Positions 30,588 through 40,709 of a stretch of DNA of 64,000 bases are shown here, piece after piece (position 1 is the stretch's first letter; every line of letters starts with the position of its first letter). Origin of the DNA: Bacteriovorax sp. Its GTDB lineage: Bacteria > Bdellovibrionota > Bacteriovoracia > Bacteriovoracales > Bacteriovoracaceae. The stretch spans positions 1-64,000 of the forward strand of contig JACMRM010000091.1 of NCBI GenBank assembly GCA_014376445.1, in the 5' to 3' direction. The notes beneath the pieces were generated by a model, which was not told the origin of the DNA, did no database searches, and saw only the letters and a list, made by a program, of their open reading frames with translations. A program made the translations under genes and the position numbers.

Positions 30588-31227
30588 AAAGTTTGCAAGA
30601 GGGAAGTTGCCACTTTTATTGCTTGCAGTCAATACAGTCATTAGTTTTGTAAGGCATTCACAATCCCGTAGAAAAATTAAAAATATTTTAAGTAATAGAA
30701 AAACATTCTTTGTTGAACTTGGGGCCGGAGAAAAAAAAGGAACAGGTAACTGGATCACTCTGGATATGTCCACAAAATGCGATGTCTTCTGGGATCTAAG
30801 AAATGGAATTCCATTTCCAGATCAAAGTGTATCAAAGCTTTATTCATCTCACCTATTCGAGCATCTTACCTTTAAGGAAGGTCAATTACTTCTTGATGAG
30901 TGTATCCGCGTTCTAGCCCCAGGGGGAACATTTTCAATCTGTGTTCCCAATGCCAGATTATATATTGAAGCTTATTTAAATCCAGACACAGTTGATAAAA
31001 ATAACTTCTTTGATCATAGACCAGCCTATAATAACACATCGAAAATAGACGCTATAAATTATATGGCGTATATGGATGGTCATCATAAGTATATGTTTGA
31101 TGAAGAGAACTTGGTTGAAATATTAAGGTTAAAAAGATTTAATAAGGTACAGCTAAGAAAATATGATCCAAATCTTGATCGTCTAGAAAGAGACTTTGAG
31201 TCAATTTATGCAGAGGCTGAAAAGTAG
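30571..31227 (+). CDS. SAM-dependent methyltransferase
   Basis: FFVELGAGEKKGTGNWITLDMSTKCDVFWDLRNGIPFPDQSVSKLYSSHLFEHL...ECIRVLAPGGTFSICVPN. Confidence 0.85.
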   Translation: MNSNLKKFARGKLPLLLLAVNTVISFVRHSQSRRKIKNILSNRKTFFVELGAGEKKGTGNWITLDMSTKCDVFWDLRNGIPFPDQSVSKLYSSHLFEHLTFKEGQLLLDECIRVLAPGGTFSICVPNARLYIEAYLNPDTVDKNNFFDHRPAYNNTSKIDAINYMAYMDGHHKYMFDEENLVEILRLKRFNKVQLRKYDPNLDRLERDFESIYAEAEK

Positions 31228-31295
31228 ATGCAGCGATTTTTCTTCTACTAGAGATTCTTTAATGCGCGGGGTTGCTGAGTTGGGAGTATGTTTCT

Positions 31296-32072
31296 TTGAT
31301 TTCTATAATTTCAATCACATTTAATAATTTCGAAGAGCTTAAAAATACAATTAACTCAATTTCCAACATTCCAAATGTAGAGTCAATTGTTATTAATGGT
31401 GGCTCCTGCGAATTAACCAAAGAATTTTTAAAAACTTATAGTGGAATTTCGATATCTGAAAAAGATGAAGGTATTTCAGATGCATTCAATAAAGGGCTAA
31501 AGCTTGTTACTGGTGAAGCTATTATGTTCTTAAATAGTGGCGATCTATTAATTGATCCTACTTATTTAAAAGAAGTAGATGATTTACTAAAGTTAAATTC
31601 AGAAATCTCTTATGTTCATTCAGATATCTTATACGACGATGTTATGCTGGGCCCTATTCACATTGAATCAACTTCAAAACCTCGTTCATTGGCTAAGGGA
31701 ATGCCTTACCCACATCAATCTTTAATCATAAGAAAAGAGGTGTTTAATACAATTGGAAATTTTGATAAAGCATTTAAACTTGCTATGGATTATGACCTAG
31801 TCTTAAGAATGTTTAAAATTCGATGTAAAGGGTTTCATGTACCAAGAATGACCGTACGTATGGATGGCGGTGGTGTCTCATCAAAATTTGATTATCGCAT
31901 TTTAAATGAAAACTTTAAAGCCCTGAGAAAAAATCATTTCTTAACCCCTAAGATATGCCTAAGAATGATTATGTCTTACCTTTTAATGACTGTTAAAATT
32001 ACTCTTGTCAAAATTAATTGCACATTAATTTTAAAGATTATAAAAAGGGTTGGAAGAAAGGTGAAGATTTGA
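31296..32072 (+). CDS. Glycosyltransferase family 2
   Basis: ORF 31272-32072; likely TTG 31296 start: (M)ISIISITFNNFEELKNTINSI...SEKDEGISDAFNKGLKLVTGEAIMFLNSGD. Confidence 0.85.
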   Translation: MISIISITFNNFEELKNTINSISNIPNVESIVINGGSCELTKEFLKTYSGISISEKDEGISDAFNKGLKLVTGEAIMFLNSGDLLIDPTYLKEVDDLLKLNSEISYVHSDILYDDVMLGPIHIESTSKPRSLAKGMPYPHQSLIIRKEVFNTIGNFDKAFKLAMDYDLVLRMFKIRCKGFHVPRMTVRMDGGGVSSKFDYRILNENFKALRKNHFLTPKICLRMIMSYLLMTVKITLVKINCTLILKIIKRVGRKVKI

Positions 32073-33730
32073 TTAGTTCACTAAAATCAAATTACTTATT
32101 TATTGATCCCAAATCAAGAAAACTTTTAGGCGTATCGATTCTTCTCGGAATTGTCTGGTTTATTCTCGAACTCTCTTTTGTTTATATCCTTCAAAGCTTC
32201 CTTCTGTCCTTAAATCTATTACAACCTGATAAACTCCAGGTTCCTTCATGGTTTCCCACTGGTATTTATCACACAATGATTCTCCTGATCTCTTTCGGTA
32301 TCATCCGAGCATTCATTAGTTATGCAAAATCATTTTTCGCAATCCAGGCCATGCATTCATCAATTCGCTACTGTCGAACATTTTTAATTGATAGAGGTCT
32401 CGATTCTAAATATTTTAATTCATCTGCAGATTATTTAACGCTATTTTCAGATAGAGTTAATCAAGCTGGTATTTTTGTTCAATATCTCTCCTTGGGAATT
32501 GTCTGCTTTTTTTCAGTTATCTTGTTTTTTGCATTCGGTATTTTTTACGCCCCTAAAGAAATGGTCTTTTCACTTACCTTGACCGTTATTCTGATGATTC
32601 CGATAAAAAAAGTGACTTACAAAATTCAAAGTGTAGCTGAAACACTAATGTCTGAATGGAATGGAATAAATTCTAAAGTGATCATGGTGAAGAGAAATAT
32701 ATTTTTCCTTGCCGTTTATGACTTAATTAATTTTGAAAAAAAAGAAATTCGAAAAAACCTTCTATCTTTTGAAAAAAGTTACAGTCATTTTGCTTCGGCT
32801 TCTTCGTTGCTTGGAGCTCTGCCGCTACTTGTAGGAATTTTTGTACTAAGTATCTGTTCATATTTATCTGTAGAATTTTTTCATACTGATGGAATGAAGG
32901 TGCTTTCATTTTTTTATATTTTTCTTAGAATGACACAAGGGTTGAGTGAACTAAATTCAACTTATGCAATTCTAAAATTAAGTTATCCATCTTTTAGAGA
33001 AGTGAAAAAAAGTATTGAAGATCTAAATCTTGAAAAAGAAAAGACCCTTGGTACAAAACAACTAGTGAGCGGAAATAGCGTTAACCTATCAATTAATAAC
33101 TTAAGTTTTGGTTATCCAAATGATTCATTGTTATTTAAAGATCTCTTATTGAATTTAACTCCTGGAGATAAGCTTATAATTAAAGGCCCTTCTGGAGCCG
33201 GGAAAAGCACCCTTTTAAAATTGATTCTTGGATTAGAGAAACCAACGTCAGGCAATGTAACGATTAACGATAATGCTGTTCACGAACTCGATTCTAAATG
33301 GAGAATGAATTTGGGTTATGTTGGTCCGGAGCCCTTCCTCATTCCTGGAACGATTAAAGAAAATCTGGCCTTTGGTAATGTCGAAACTAAACATCTGGAA
33401 GATTCAGACTACAACAAAGTTCTAGAGCTCTCTGGTTTACTCGGCGATTTTAAAAATAATAACGTTACATTAAATACTTCGCTGGCAGAAGCATCTTTTC
33501 TTTCAACAGGGCAAAGGCAGCGTATGGCCATTGCTAGGGCCTTTTTAAGGAAGCCCTCAATTATGATTTTTGATGAAGCCACGGCAAATCTGGATTCTGA
33601 AACAGAAGAACAGATTGTAAGTAATTTAAAAAATATCGGAAATGAGAGCATTACTATCATCGTCACTCATAAAAATTCTTTTGATAAAATTGGAACAAAG
33701 TTTCTGAATGTAGGACTCTTGAATGGATAA
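32018..33730 (+). CDS. ABC transporter, fused permease/ATPase (PglK/MsbA-like), paralogue of 9994-11673
   Basis: GPSGAGKSTLLKLILGLEKPTSG; LSTGQRQRMAIARAFLRKPSIMIFDEATANLDSETE; true start probably a TTG near 32069. Confidence 0.88.
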   Translation: MHINFKDYKKGWKKGEDLISSLKSNYLFIDPKSRKLLGVSILLGIVWFILELSFVYILQSFLLSLNLLQPDKLQVPSWFPTGIYHTMILLISFGIIRAFISYAKSFFAIQAMHSSIRYCRTFLIDRGLDSKYFNSSADYLTLFSDRVNQAGIFVQYLSLGIVCFFSVILFFAFGIFYAPKEMVFSLTLTVILMIPIKKVTYKIQSVAETLMSEWNGINSKVIMVKRNIFFLAVYDLINFEKKEIRKNLLSFEKSYSHFASASSLLGALPLLVGIFVLSICSYLSVEFFHTDGMKVLSFFYIFLRMTQGLSELNSTYAILKLSYPSFREVKKSIEDLNLEKEKTLGTKQLVSGNSVNLSINNLSFGYPNDSLLFKDLLLNLTPGDKLIIKGPSGAGKSTLLKLILGLEKPTSGNVTINDNAVHELDSKWRMNLGYVGPEPFLIPGTIKENLAFGNVETKHLEDSDYNKVLELSGLLGDFKNNNVTLNTSLAEASFLSTGQRQRMAIARAFLRKPSIMIFDEATANLDSETEEQIVSNLKNIGNESITIIVTHKNSFDKIGTKFLNVGLLNG

Positions 33731-34775
33731 CTGGCAAAAAGTTTGTATTAACGAGCAGGATACTATTCTTCAGGCAATGAAAAGTCTGATGGATACCGGA
33801 GCAAGATTCTGCATTGTTGTTTCTAAAGATCTTGAGCTTAGGGGGTCGTTAACTGATGGCGATATCCGTGCTGCTATTTTAAATGGGGCTAATGTGAATG
33901 ATGTAGTTGCAGTCGCCATGAATAGAAATCCCATTACTGCCCCTTCAACATTCTCAAATGCCGAACTCAAAGTTGCTATGAAGAGTAACGACATAACTCA
34001 CATACCGGTAATTGATGAAAAAGGAACACTGCTTAAAATAGTATCTTTTAAAGAAGTACAGAATGAAGTTTCTGCAAAAGAAAATTCTATTATTCTTATG
34101 GTCGGTGGTTTGGGTTCAAGACTTGGAGAGTTGACTGCCAACTGTCCTAAGCCAATGCTTAAGTTGGGGAATAAGCCAATTCTTGAAATAATAATTGAAA
34201 ATTTTAAAGAATATGGATTCAAGAATTTTTTTCTCTCGGTAAATTATAAATCTGAAATGATTGAAACGTATTTTGGTGATGGAAGTAAATTTAACATCAA
34301 AATTGACTACATTAGAGAAAAAGATCGCATGGGAACTGCGGGCTCTTTAAGTCTTTATAAACCAATTAATAATTTACCAGTTATCGTTATGAATGGTGAT
34401 GTTCTTACGAAAGTTAATTTTTCTTCATTGATCAATTTTCATAACTCCAAAAATCTTGATGCTTGTATGTGCACTTTTAGACACGATTATCAGGTTCCAT
34501 TTGGAGTCGTGCACTTTGATGGAGATCAGGTCTTAAAGATTGAAGAGAAGCCTATTCAATCTTCTATGGTTAATGCCGGTATCTACTCACTCAAGCCTGA
34601 ACTTTTTAAGCTTCTTCCAGCAGATACTTTTTATGACATGCCGACATTCCTTGAGAAAATAATTCAAGAGAAAAAACGAGTAGGTACATTTCAAGTGCAG
34701 GACTACTGGCTAGATATTGGAAGGAGTGATGATTTTTACCGTGCAGAATCTGAATATAAAAATAAACTTAAATAG
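33723..34775 (+). CDS. CBS-domain sugar-1-phosphate nucleotidyltransferase (PtmE-like)
   Basis: N-terminal CBS pair (DTGARFCIVVSKDLELRGSLTDGDIRAAIL; DITHIPVIDEKGTLLKIVS) followed by ILMVGGLGSRLGELTANCPKPMLKLGNKPILEIIIENF. Confidence 0.9.
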   Translation: MDNWQKVCINEQDTILQAMKSLMDTGARFCIVVSKDLELRGSLTDGDIRAAILNGANVNDVVAVAMNRNPITAPSTFSNAELKVAMKSNDITHIPVIDEKGTLLKIVSFKEVQNEVSAKENSIILMVGGLGSRLGELTANCPKPMLKLGNKPILEIIIENFKEYGFKNFFLSVNYKSEMIETYFGDGSKFNIKIDYIREKDRMGTAGSLSLYKPINNLPVIVMNGDVLTKVNFSSLINFHNSKNLDACMCTFRHDYQVPFGVVHFDGDQVLKIEEKPIQSSMVNAGIYSLKPELFKLLPADTFYDMPTFLEKIIQEKKRVGTFQVQDYWLDIGRSDDFYRAESEYKNKLK

Positions 34776-36080
34776 GTGAGATATATGACTAGCTATAGTG
34801 AAAGATTAAACAAAGTAATTCCTGGTGGGGCTCATACATACAGTAGAGGTGATGACCAGTTTCCTGCAAATGCTCCTCAAATTCTTGCACGTGGAAAAGG
34901 TGCCTACGTTTGGGATGATAAAGGAAATAAATTTCTTGATTATGGTATGGCCTTAAGAGCTATCACACTTGGATATTCGAATGATGAAGTAAACCGAGCA
35001 GCTTTTGCACAGGCCGAATTAGGAAATAACCTAACAAGAGCTTCTTTGATAGAACTTGAAGCAGCAGAAAAACTTGTCGATTTAATTCCATGTGCAGAGA
35101 TGGTGAAATTTGCAAAGAATGGATCGTCTGTTACTAGTGCAGCAGTAAAACTGGCTCGTGCCTTCACTGGAAGAAAAATAATTGCAAGGTGTTTGCAACA
35201 GCCTTTCTTTTCATATGACGATTGGTTCATTGGAGACACAATTATTAAGAGAGGTGTTCCTTCAGAAATTTCTGAGTCCACAACTAATTTTAACTTTAAT
35301 GACATTGCTTCAGTCGAAGCACTGTTCAATAAATTTCCAAATCAAATTGCCGCCATCATTCTGGAGCCTGCGGCAACAGAAGAACCTAAAAATAATTTCC
35401 TACAGGATGTAAAAAAACTGTGTGAAAAGAATGGAACAGTTTTCATTTTAGATGAAATGATTTCAGGATTTCGTTGGCACCTTCAGGGTGCACATACTTA
35501 TTACAACGTACAACCAGATTTAGTAACTTTTGGTAAGGCAATGGCCAATGGTTATTCGGTTGCTGCTCTGGCCGGTAAAAAAGAAATTATGGATTTAGGC
35601 GGAATTAAAACTCTGGGACAGGAAAGAGTTTTCTTAATGTCGAGTACTCATGGAGCAGAAATGTCGAGCTTAGGCGCCTTTGTTGCTTCTATAAATATTT
35701 ACGAAAGAGATAATGTAATTTCTCACTTATGGTCTTACGGGAAAAAATTAAAAGATGGAATGAATTCTATTTCAAATGAATTTGGGATTTCTCAATTTCT
35801 AGGTTTCGATGGAGTGGATTGTTCACCAGGGTATTTTGCCAAAGATAAAAATGCACAAGTCTCTTTAGAGTTAAGAACACTTTTCTCTCAGGAAATGATT
35901 AAAAATGGTGTCATGATTCCATGGGTAGCATTGAGTACAGCACACACATCGACAGAATTGGATATGACATTAGAAGCTGCTAAAAAAGCAATGAAAGTCT
36001 ATGCAATGGCATTGGAAGATGGAGCATCAAAATACCTTGTTGGTCCAGCCATTAAGCCAGTATTTCGTAAGGTTAATTAG
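34776..36080 (+). CDS. Class III aminotransferase (glutamate-1-semialdehyde aminomutase-like)
   Basis: IPGGAHTYSRGDDQFP...LDYGMALRAITLGYSNDEVN...FILDEMISGFRWHLQGAH...VTFGKAMANGYSVAALAG. Confidence 0.9.
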   Translation: MRYMTSYSERLNKVIPGGAHTYSRGDDQFPANAPQILARGKGAYVWDDKGNKFLDYGMALRAITLGYSNDEVNRAAFAQAELGNNLTRASLIELEAAEKLVDLIPCAEMVKFAKNGSSVTSAAVKLARAFTGRKIIARCLQQPFFSYDDWFIGDTIIKRGVPSEISESTTNFNFNDIASVEALFNKFPNQIAAIILEPAATEEPKNNFLQDVKKLCEKNGTVFILDEMISGFRWHLQGAHTYYNVQPDLVTFGKAMANGYSVAALAGKKEIMDLGGIKTLGQERVFLMSSTHGAEMSSLGAFVASINIYERDNVISHLWSYGKKLKDGMNSISNEFGISQFLGFDGVDCSPGYFAKDKNAQVSLELRTLFSQEMIKNGVMIPWVALSTAHTSTELDMTLEAAKKAMKVYAMALEDGASKYLVGPAIKPVFRKVN

Positions 36081-36086
36081 GTATTT

Positions 36087-36812
36087 ATGAGTAAATTAAA
36101 AGTCGGACTTATTGGTTATGGTCTTATTGGAAAAGCGATTCATGAATCTCTAGAGGGTTCAAGCGCTGAAGTTTTTATTTTTGATATTGCTACAATGAAT
36201 CAGCCAAATTTTTTTCACACAGATATTACTTCACATGAAGCTTTAGCTGCGACGATATTAGAGCTGAATAAAAAAAATATTAAGCTTGATAGTATTGTTA
36301 ACTGTAGTTATCCAAGAACAAAAAGTTATGGAAAAAAATTAGAAGACGTAACGATTGATTCTTTTAATGAAAATGTTTCTATTCACCTAGGTGGATATTT
36401 CAATGTCATGAAGCAGTTTGGTGCTTATTTCAAAGCTCTTGGCAAAGGATCTATCGTTTCATTTTCATCTGTATACGGTATTAATGCTCCAAGATTCGAT
36501 ATTTATGAAAAAGAAAATTTTACGATGCCTGTAGAGTACGCTGCTATCAAATCTGCAGTTATTCATCTTAATAAGTATATGGCCTCATACTTCAAGGGAA
36601 GTAACGTAAGGTTTAATGTTCTATCCCCAGGTGGAGTTTTCAGTAATCATGAGGATTCTTTTGTACAGTCTTATGGAAAATACTCCCTTAGTTCCAGAGG
36701 GGGAATGCTGGATCCTCAAGATCTCACAGGAGCGATTAAGTTTCTTGTGTCAGATGAATCAAAATTTGTGAATGGCCAAAATCTTATAGTTGATGATGGA
36801 TGGACTCTTTAG
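36087..36812 (+). CDS. SDR family oxidoreductase (PtmA-like)
   Basis: KVGLIGYGLIGKAIHESL; SVYGINAP; YAAIKSAVIHL; VRFNVLSPGGV; FVNGQNLIVDDGWTL. Confidence 0.85.
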   Translation: MSKLKVGLIGYGLIGKAIHESLEGSSAEVFIFDIATMNQPNFFHTDITSHEALAATILELNKKNIKLDSIVNCSYPRTKSYGKKLEDVTIDSFNENVSIHLGGYFNVMKQFGAYFKALGKGSIVSFSSVYGINAPRFDIYEKENFTMPVEYAAIKSAVIHLNKYMASYFKGSNVRFNVLSPGGVFSNHEDSFVQSYGKYSLSSRGGMLDPQDLTGAIKFLVSDESKFVNGQNLIVDDGWTL

Positions 36813-36825
36813 TTTAAGGATTGTT

Positions 36826-37818
36826 ATGAATAAATTTCTTGTCGTAGGTTTAGGATCAATGGGGAAGCGACGAATTCGTTGTCTTCAAACATTAGGATAT
36901 AAAAATATTTCTGGATTTGATCCGCGTGAAGATCGAAAAGAAGAAGCTAAAAAAACATATAACATTGATTTAGTTTCTGATGTCTCAGCATATGTGGCCG
37001 AGCATAAACCGCATTTGATTATATCGGTGCCTCCACATCTTCACAATATATATATGAAAATGGCCGTTGATAATGGCTGCCACTTTTTTGTCGAGGCCAG
37101 TGTTCTAGATGATGATTTTGCAGAGATTATTTCAGAAGTTCAAAATAAAAAACTGGTGGCTGCTCCATCTTGTACACTTTTTTTTCATCCAGCAATTCAA
37201 CTCATAAAAAAAATTGTTGAAGGAACTGAGTTAGGTAAACTTTCTAACTGGCTATATCATTCAGGACAATACCTACCTGATTGGCATCCTTATGAAAAAG
37301 TTGCTGACTATTATGTTTCAAGAAAAGATACATCTGGTGGAAGAGAAATTGTTCCATTCGAATTAAGTTGGTTATGTCGAGTTTTTGATTTCCCGGAATC
37401 TATTGCATCTACTTTTGGTAAAACCATCGTATTTGAAGGTGGGGATAATGTAGATGATACCTATAATCTTCTGATGAAATATCGAAAAGGATTTTTTGGA
37501 GTTTTAACAGTTGATGTCGTTTCACGTTATGCGACCAGAAGAATGACTATTAATGGACAAGATGGACAACTAAGATGGGATTGGGAGCACGACTATGTCG
37601 AACTTTACACTGCTAAAACTGGTAAGTGGGAAAAAGTAAGTTTTGAAAAAGGTGCAGCTCATGCAGGCTATAATCCTAACATCGCTGAAGATATGTATGT
37701 GAATGAAATTAAATCTTTCATGAGTGCTGTGGAAAATACTGGAAATTATCCAACTGACTTAACTTATGACTGGAATGTTTTAAAAACTTTATATAAGGCC
37801 GAGAAAAATGCACTCTAA
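36826..37818 (+). CDS. Gfo/Idh/MocA family oxidoreductase
   Basis: ORF 36790-37818; ATG at 36826 gives MNKFLVVGLGSMGKRRIRCLQTLGYKNISGFD Rossmann start. Confidence 0.88.
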   Translation: MNKFLVVGLGSMGKRRIRCLQTLGYKNISGFDPREDRKEEAKKTYNIDLVSDVSAYVAEHKPHLIISVPPHLHNIYMKMAVDNGCHFFVEASVLDDDFAEIISEVQNKKLVAAPSCTLFFHPAIQLIKKIVEGTELGKLSNWLYHSGQYLPDWHPYEKVADYYVSRKDTSGGREIVPFELSWLCRVFDFPESIASTFGKTIVFEGGDNVDDTYNLLMKYRKGFFGVLTVDVVSRYATRRMTINGQDGQLRWDWEHDYVELYTAKTGKWEKVSFEKGAAHAGYNPNIAEDMYVNEIKSFMSAVENTGNYPTDLTYDWNVLKTLYKAEKNAL

Positions 37819-38569
37819 TAGATTTGCACTTTTTATAACGGCCAGACTTGGTTCAAAACGTCTTCCCAATAAGCATATTATTGACATGGGTGGAGTTCGT
37901 CCTATTGAACTATTGATTAGAAGATTAAAAATACTTGGACTTCCTATTGTTGTGACAACGGGTGATGAGCCAATTAATTATGGATTTAAAGAGATCTGTA
38001 AGAATGAAGAAGTACAGTTGTTTTTTGGTGAAGCCGAAAATATCCCTTTAAGACATCTTCAGGCGGCCAAAGAACTCAATTATGATTTTATTTTTGCCAT
38101 TGATGGTGATGATCTTCTAACAGCACCGGAAGGTGTTATGGCCATTGTCAAAAAAATTCAAAATGAAGATTTTTCTAAAAGCTTTTATAATACTAGCGGA
38201 TTTCCCTTCGGAATGAATTCTAGCGGATACTCAAAAACTTTCCTAGAAACGGCCATTAATAATTTTAAGGGCGAAAATCTGGAAACAGGCTGGGGAAGAA
38301 TCTTTAGTAAAGAAAGCGTGGTCGTTATTCCTTGTGAATCAAAAAATGCAGACAATTGGCGCTTAAGCCTTGATTACGATGAAGATTTTGCAGTTTTCAA
38401 GAATATTTGGATGCATTTTAAAAGTGATTTGATTACTGCTTCCAGTAAGGAAGTTTTAGAATATTTTGATAAAAACGAAGTCTATAAATTGAATCAAACA
38501 GTTATCGAAAAATACTGGGAAAACTTCCAGTCAGAAAGATCAAAAGAAATACAAAAAGAATTAAAGTAG
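37808..38569 (+). CDS. CMP-nonulosonate cytidylyltransferase-like (PtmB/NeuA-type)
   Basis: RFALFITARLGSKRLPNKHIIDMGGVRPIELLIRRL...FIFAIDGDDLLTAPEG. Confidence 0.78.
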   Translation: MHSNRFALFITARLGSKRLPNKHIIDMGGVRPIELLIRRLKILGLPIVVTTGDEPINYGFKEICKNEEVQLFFGEAENIPLRHLQAAKELNYDFIFAIDGDDLLTAPEGVMAIVKKIQNEDFSKSFYNTSGFPFGMNSSGYSKTFLETAINNFKGENLETGWGRIFSKESVVVIPCESKNADNWRLSLDYDEDFAVFKNIWMHFKSDLITASSKEVLEYFDKNEVYKLNQTVIEKYWENFQSERSKEIQKELK

Positions 38570-38587
38570 ACATATTAAGGGTTAAAG

Positions 38588-39571
38588 ATGAAGAGAGTAT
38601 TGGTTACTGGTGCAGATGGTTTTATTGGTTCACACTTAACAGAGTTATTAGTTCGCAAAGGTTATCAAGTTCGTGCTCTTGCACTTTATAATTCTTTTAA
38701 TGACTGGGGATGGCTGGAAACGATCAATGACTTAAAAAAAGTTGAAGTGATTACGGGAGACATACGCGATCCTTTTTTTTGTAATGAAATTACAAAAGAC
38801 ATAGATATTGTTTTTCACCTAGCGGCACTTATTGCTATTCCATTTTCTTATAAAGCACCACAAAGTTATGTTGAGACAAATGTCACTGGAACTTTAAATA
38901 TATGCAAAGCGGCCTTGGATAATAACGTTAAGCGAGTTATGCATACATCAACTAGTGAAGTATATGGTACAGCTAGATACGTACCAATCGATGAAAAACA
39001 TCCTATGCAGCCTCAGTCTCCATATAGTGCTTCGAAAATCGGCGCAGATGCAATGGCCATGAGTTTTTATTTATCTTTTAACCTGCCAGTTACAATCGCT
39101 AGGCCATTTAATACTTTCGGTCCGAGACAATCGGCCAGAGCAGTTATCCCAACTATTATTTCTCAAATTGCTTCAGGAAAGAAAGAAATCTCTTTGGGAG
39201 ATACTACACCTACGCGCGATTTTAACTTTGTTCAAGATACATGTATTGGAATGTTAAAACTTGCAACATCAGAAAACACAATCGGACAAACGGTTAACAT
39301 TGGTTCTAATCGTGAATATTCAATTGAAGATACTTTTAACATGATCAAAAAGATTATGGGGAAAGAAGATGTGAAGTTAATTAAAGATCAAAATAGAATA
39401 AGACCTGAAAACTCAGAAGTTCATCGCTTATGGTGTGACAATACTCTTGTAAATGAACTTACCGGATTCAAGACGTCATATACTTTCGAGCAAGGCTTAA
39501 AAGAAACAATTGAATGGTTCTTAAATCCTGAAAACTTAAAAAGATATAAGGTAGATATTTACAATGTATAA
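38588..39571 (+). CDS. legB: NAD-dependent 4,6-dehydratase LegB-type
   Basis: MKRVLVTGADGFIGSHLTELLVRKGYQVRALALYNSFNDWGWLE; SPYSASKIGADAMA; TPTRDFNFVQDTC. Confidence 0.92.
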   Translation: MKRVLVTGADGFIGSHLTELLVRKGYQVRALALYNSFNDWGWLETINDLKKVEVITGDIRDPFFCNEITKDIDIVFHLAALIAIPFSYKAPQSYVETNVTGTLNICKAALDNNVKRVMHTSTSEVYGTARYVPIDEKHPMQPQSPYSASKIGADAMAMSFYLSFNLPVTIARPFNTFGPRQSARAVIPTIISQIASGKKEISLGDTTPTRDFNFVQDTCIGMLKLATSENTIGQTVNIGSNREYSIEDTFNMIKKIMGKEDVKLIKDQNRIRPENSEVHRLWCDNTLVNELTGFKTSYTFEQGLKETIEWFLNPENLKRYKVDIYNV

Positions 39572-40709
39572 AAATATTGTTGAGTTTGTTAAAGACCTTT
39601 ATCCTAGTAAAGAATTCATTCCTCTTCATGCACCAGTTTTTCAGGGCAATGAAAAAAAATATCTCAATGATTGTATCGACTCTACATTTGTTTCAAGTGT
39701 AGGTGAGTATGTTAATAAATTTGAAAAAATGATGTGCGACTACACTAAAGCTAAATATGCTGTAGCCACAACTAACGGAACGTCTGCATTACATACAGCT
39801 CTAATGATCGTTGGTGTTGAGCCTGGCACAGAAGTATTATCACAGGCCCTTACGTTTGTAGCCACAGCAAATGCAATTTCATACGTTGGAGCAACTCCGA
39901 TCTTTATTGATAGCGCCGTAAATAATCTCGGGATGTGCCCTGAGAGTCTAGAAGAATTTTTAAATGCTAATGCTCAAATCATTGGTGAGCAGGCATTTAA
40001 CAAAATTTCCAAAAAAAGAATTTCAGCATGCGTGCCTATGCATGTTTTTGGAAATCCTGTTGATATTAATTCAATTCAAAAAATCTGCAAAAAATTTAAA
40101 ATACCTTTGGTTGAAGATGCTGCAGAGTCTCTTGGAAGCTATTATCATAATGAACACACTGGACTTAAAGGTGATGTTGGAATTCTGAGTTTCAATGGTA
40201 ATAAAGTTGTAACATGTGGTGGTGGTGGAATGATCATTACAAACAATGAGCAACTTGCTAAAAAAGCAAAACACATCACGACAACTGCTAAACAGCCACA
40301 TAAATGGGAATTTTATCATGACGAAGTCGGATATAACTATCGCCTGCCGAATATAAATGCTGCCATGGCATGTGCTCAAATGGAGCAGTTAGAAGGTTTT
40401 ATAATCAACAAACGACAAACTGCAGATGCTTATAGAAAATTTTTTTCAAACGGAAATATAAAATTTGTCGATGAATCTAAAGATTGCCAGTCAAATTTTT
40501 GGTTAAATGCAGTAGAGGTAGAGTCTAAAGAAGCTCGAGATGAGCTGTTAGAATACACTAATAAAAATGGTGTTATGACTAGACCTATCTGGCGCCTCAT
40601 GACTGAGCTTCCGGCATTTGCCCATTCGTTAAAAATGCCAATGAAAAATGCTGAGAAATATGTAAATACTATAGTGAATTTACCAAGCAGCGTGAGGTTA
40701 CCAAAATGA
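39564..40709 (+). CDS. legC: LegC-type aminotransferase
   Basis: HAPVFQGNEKKYLNDCIDSTFVSSVGEYVNKFEKMM...YAVATTNGTSALHTALMIVGV...ILSFNGNKVVTCGGGGMI. Confidence 0.92.
   Translation: MYKNIVEFVKDLYPSKEFIPLHAPVFQGNEKKYLNDCIDSTFVSSVGEYVNKFEKMMCDYTKAKYAVATTNGTSALHTALMIVGVEPGTEVLSQALTFVATANAISYVGATPIFIDSAVNNLGMCPESLEEFLNANAQIIGEQAFNKISKKRISACVPMHVFGNPVDINSIQKICKKFKIPLVEDAAESLGSYYHNEHTGLKGDVGILSFNGNKVVTCGGGGMIITNNEQLAKKAKHITTTAKQPHKWEFYHDEVGYNYRLPNINAAMACAQMEQLEGFIINKRQTADAYRKFFSNGNIKFVDESKDCQSNFWLNAVEVESKEARDELLEYTNKNGVMTRPIWRLMTELPAFAHSLKMPMKNAEKYVNTIVNLPSSVRLPK

Noticed and set aside
35182-35412. Internal ORF inside the class III aminotransferase
   Set aside because: Out-of-frame shadow ORF.
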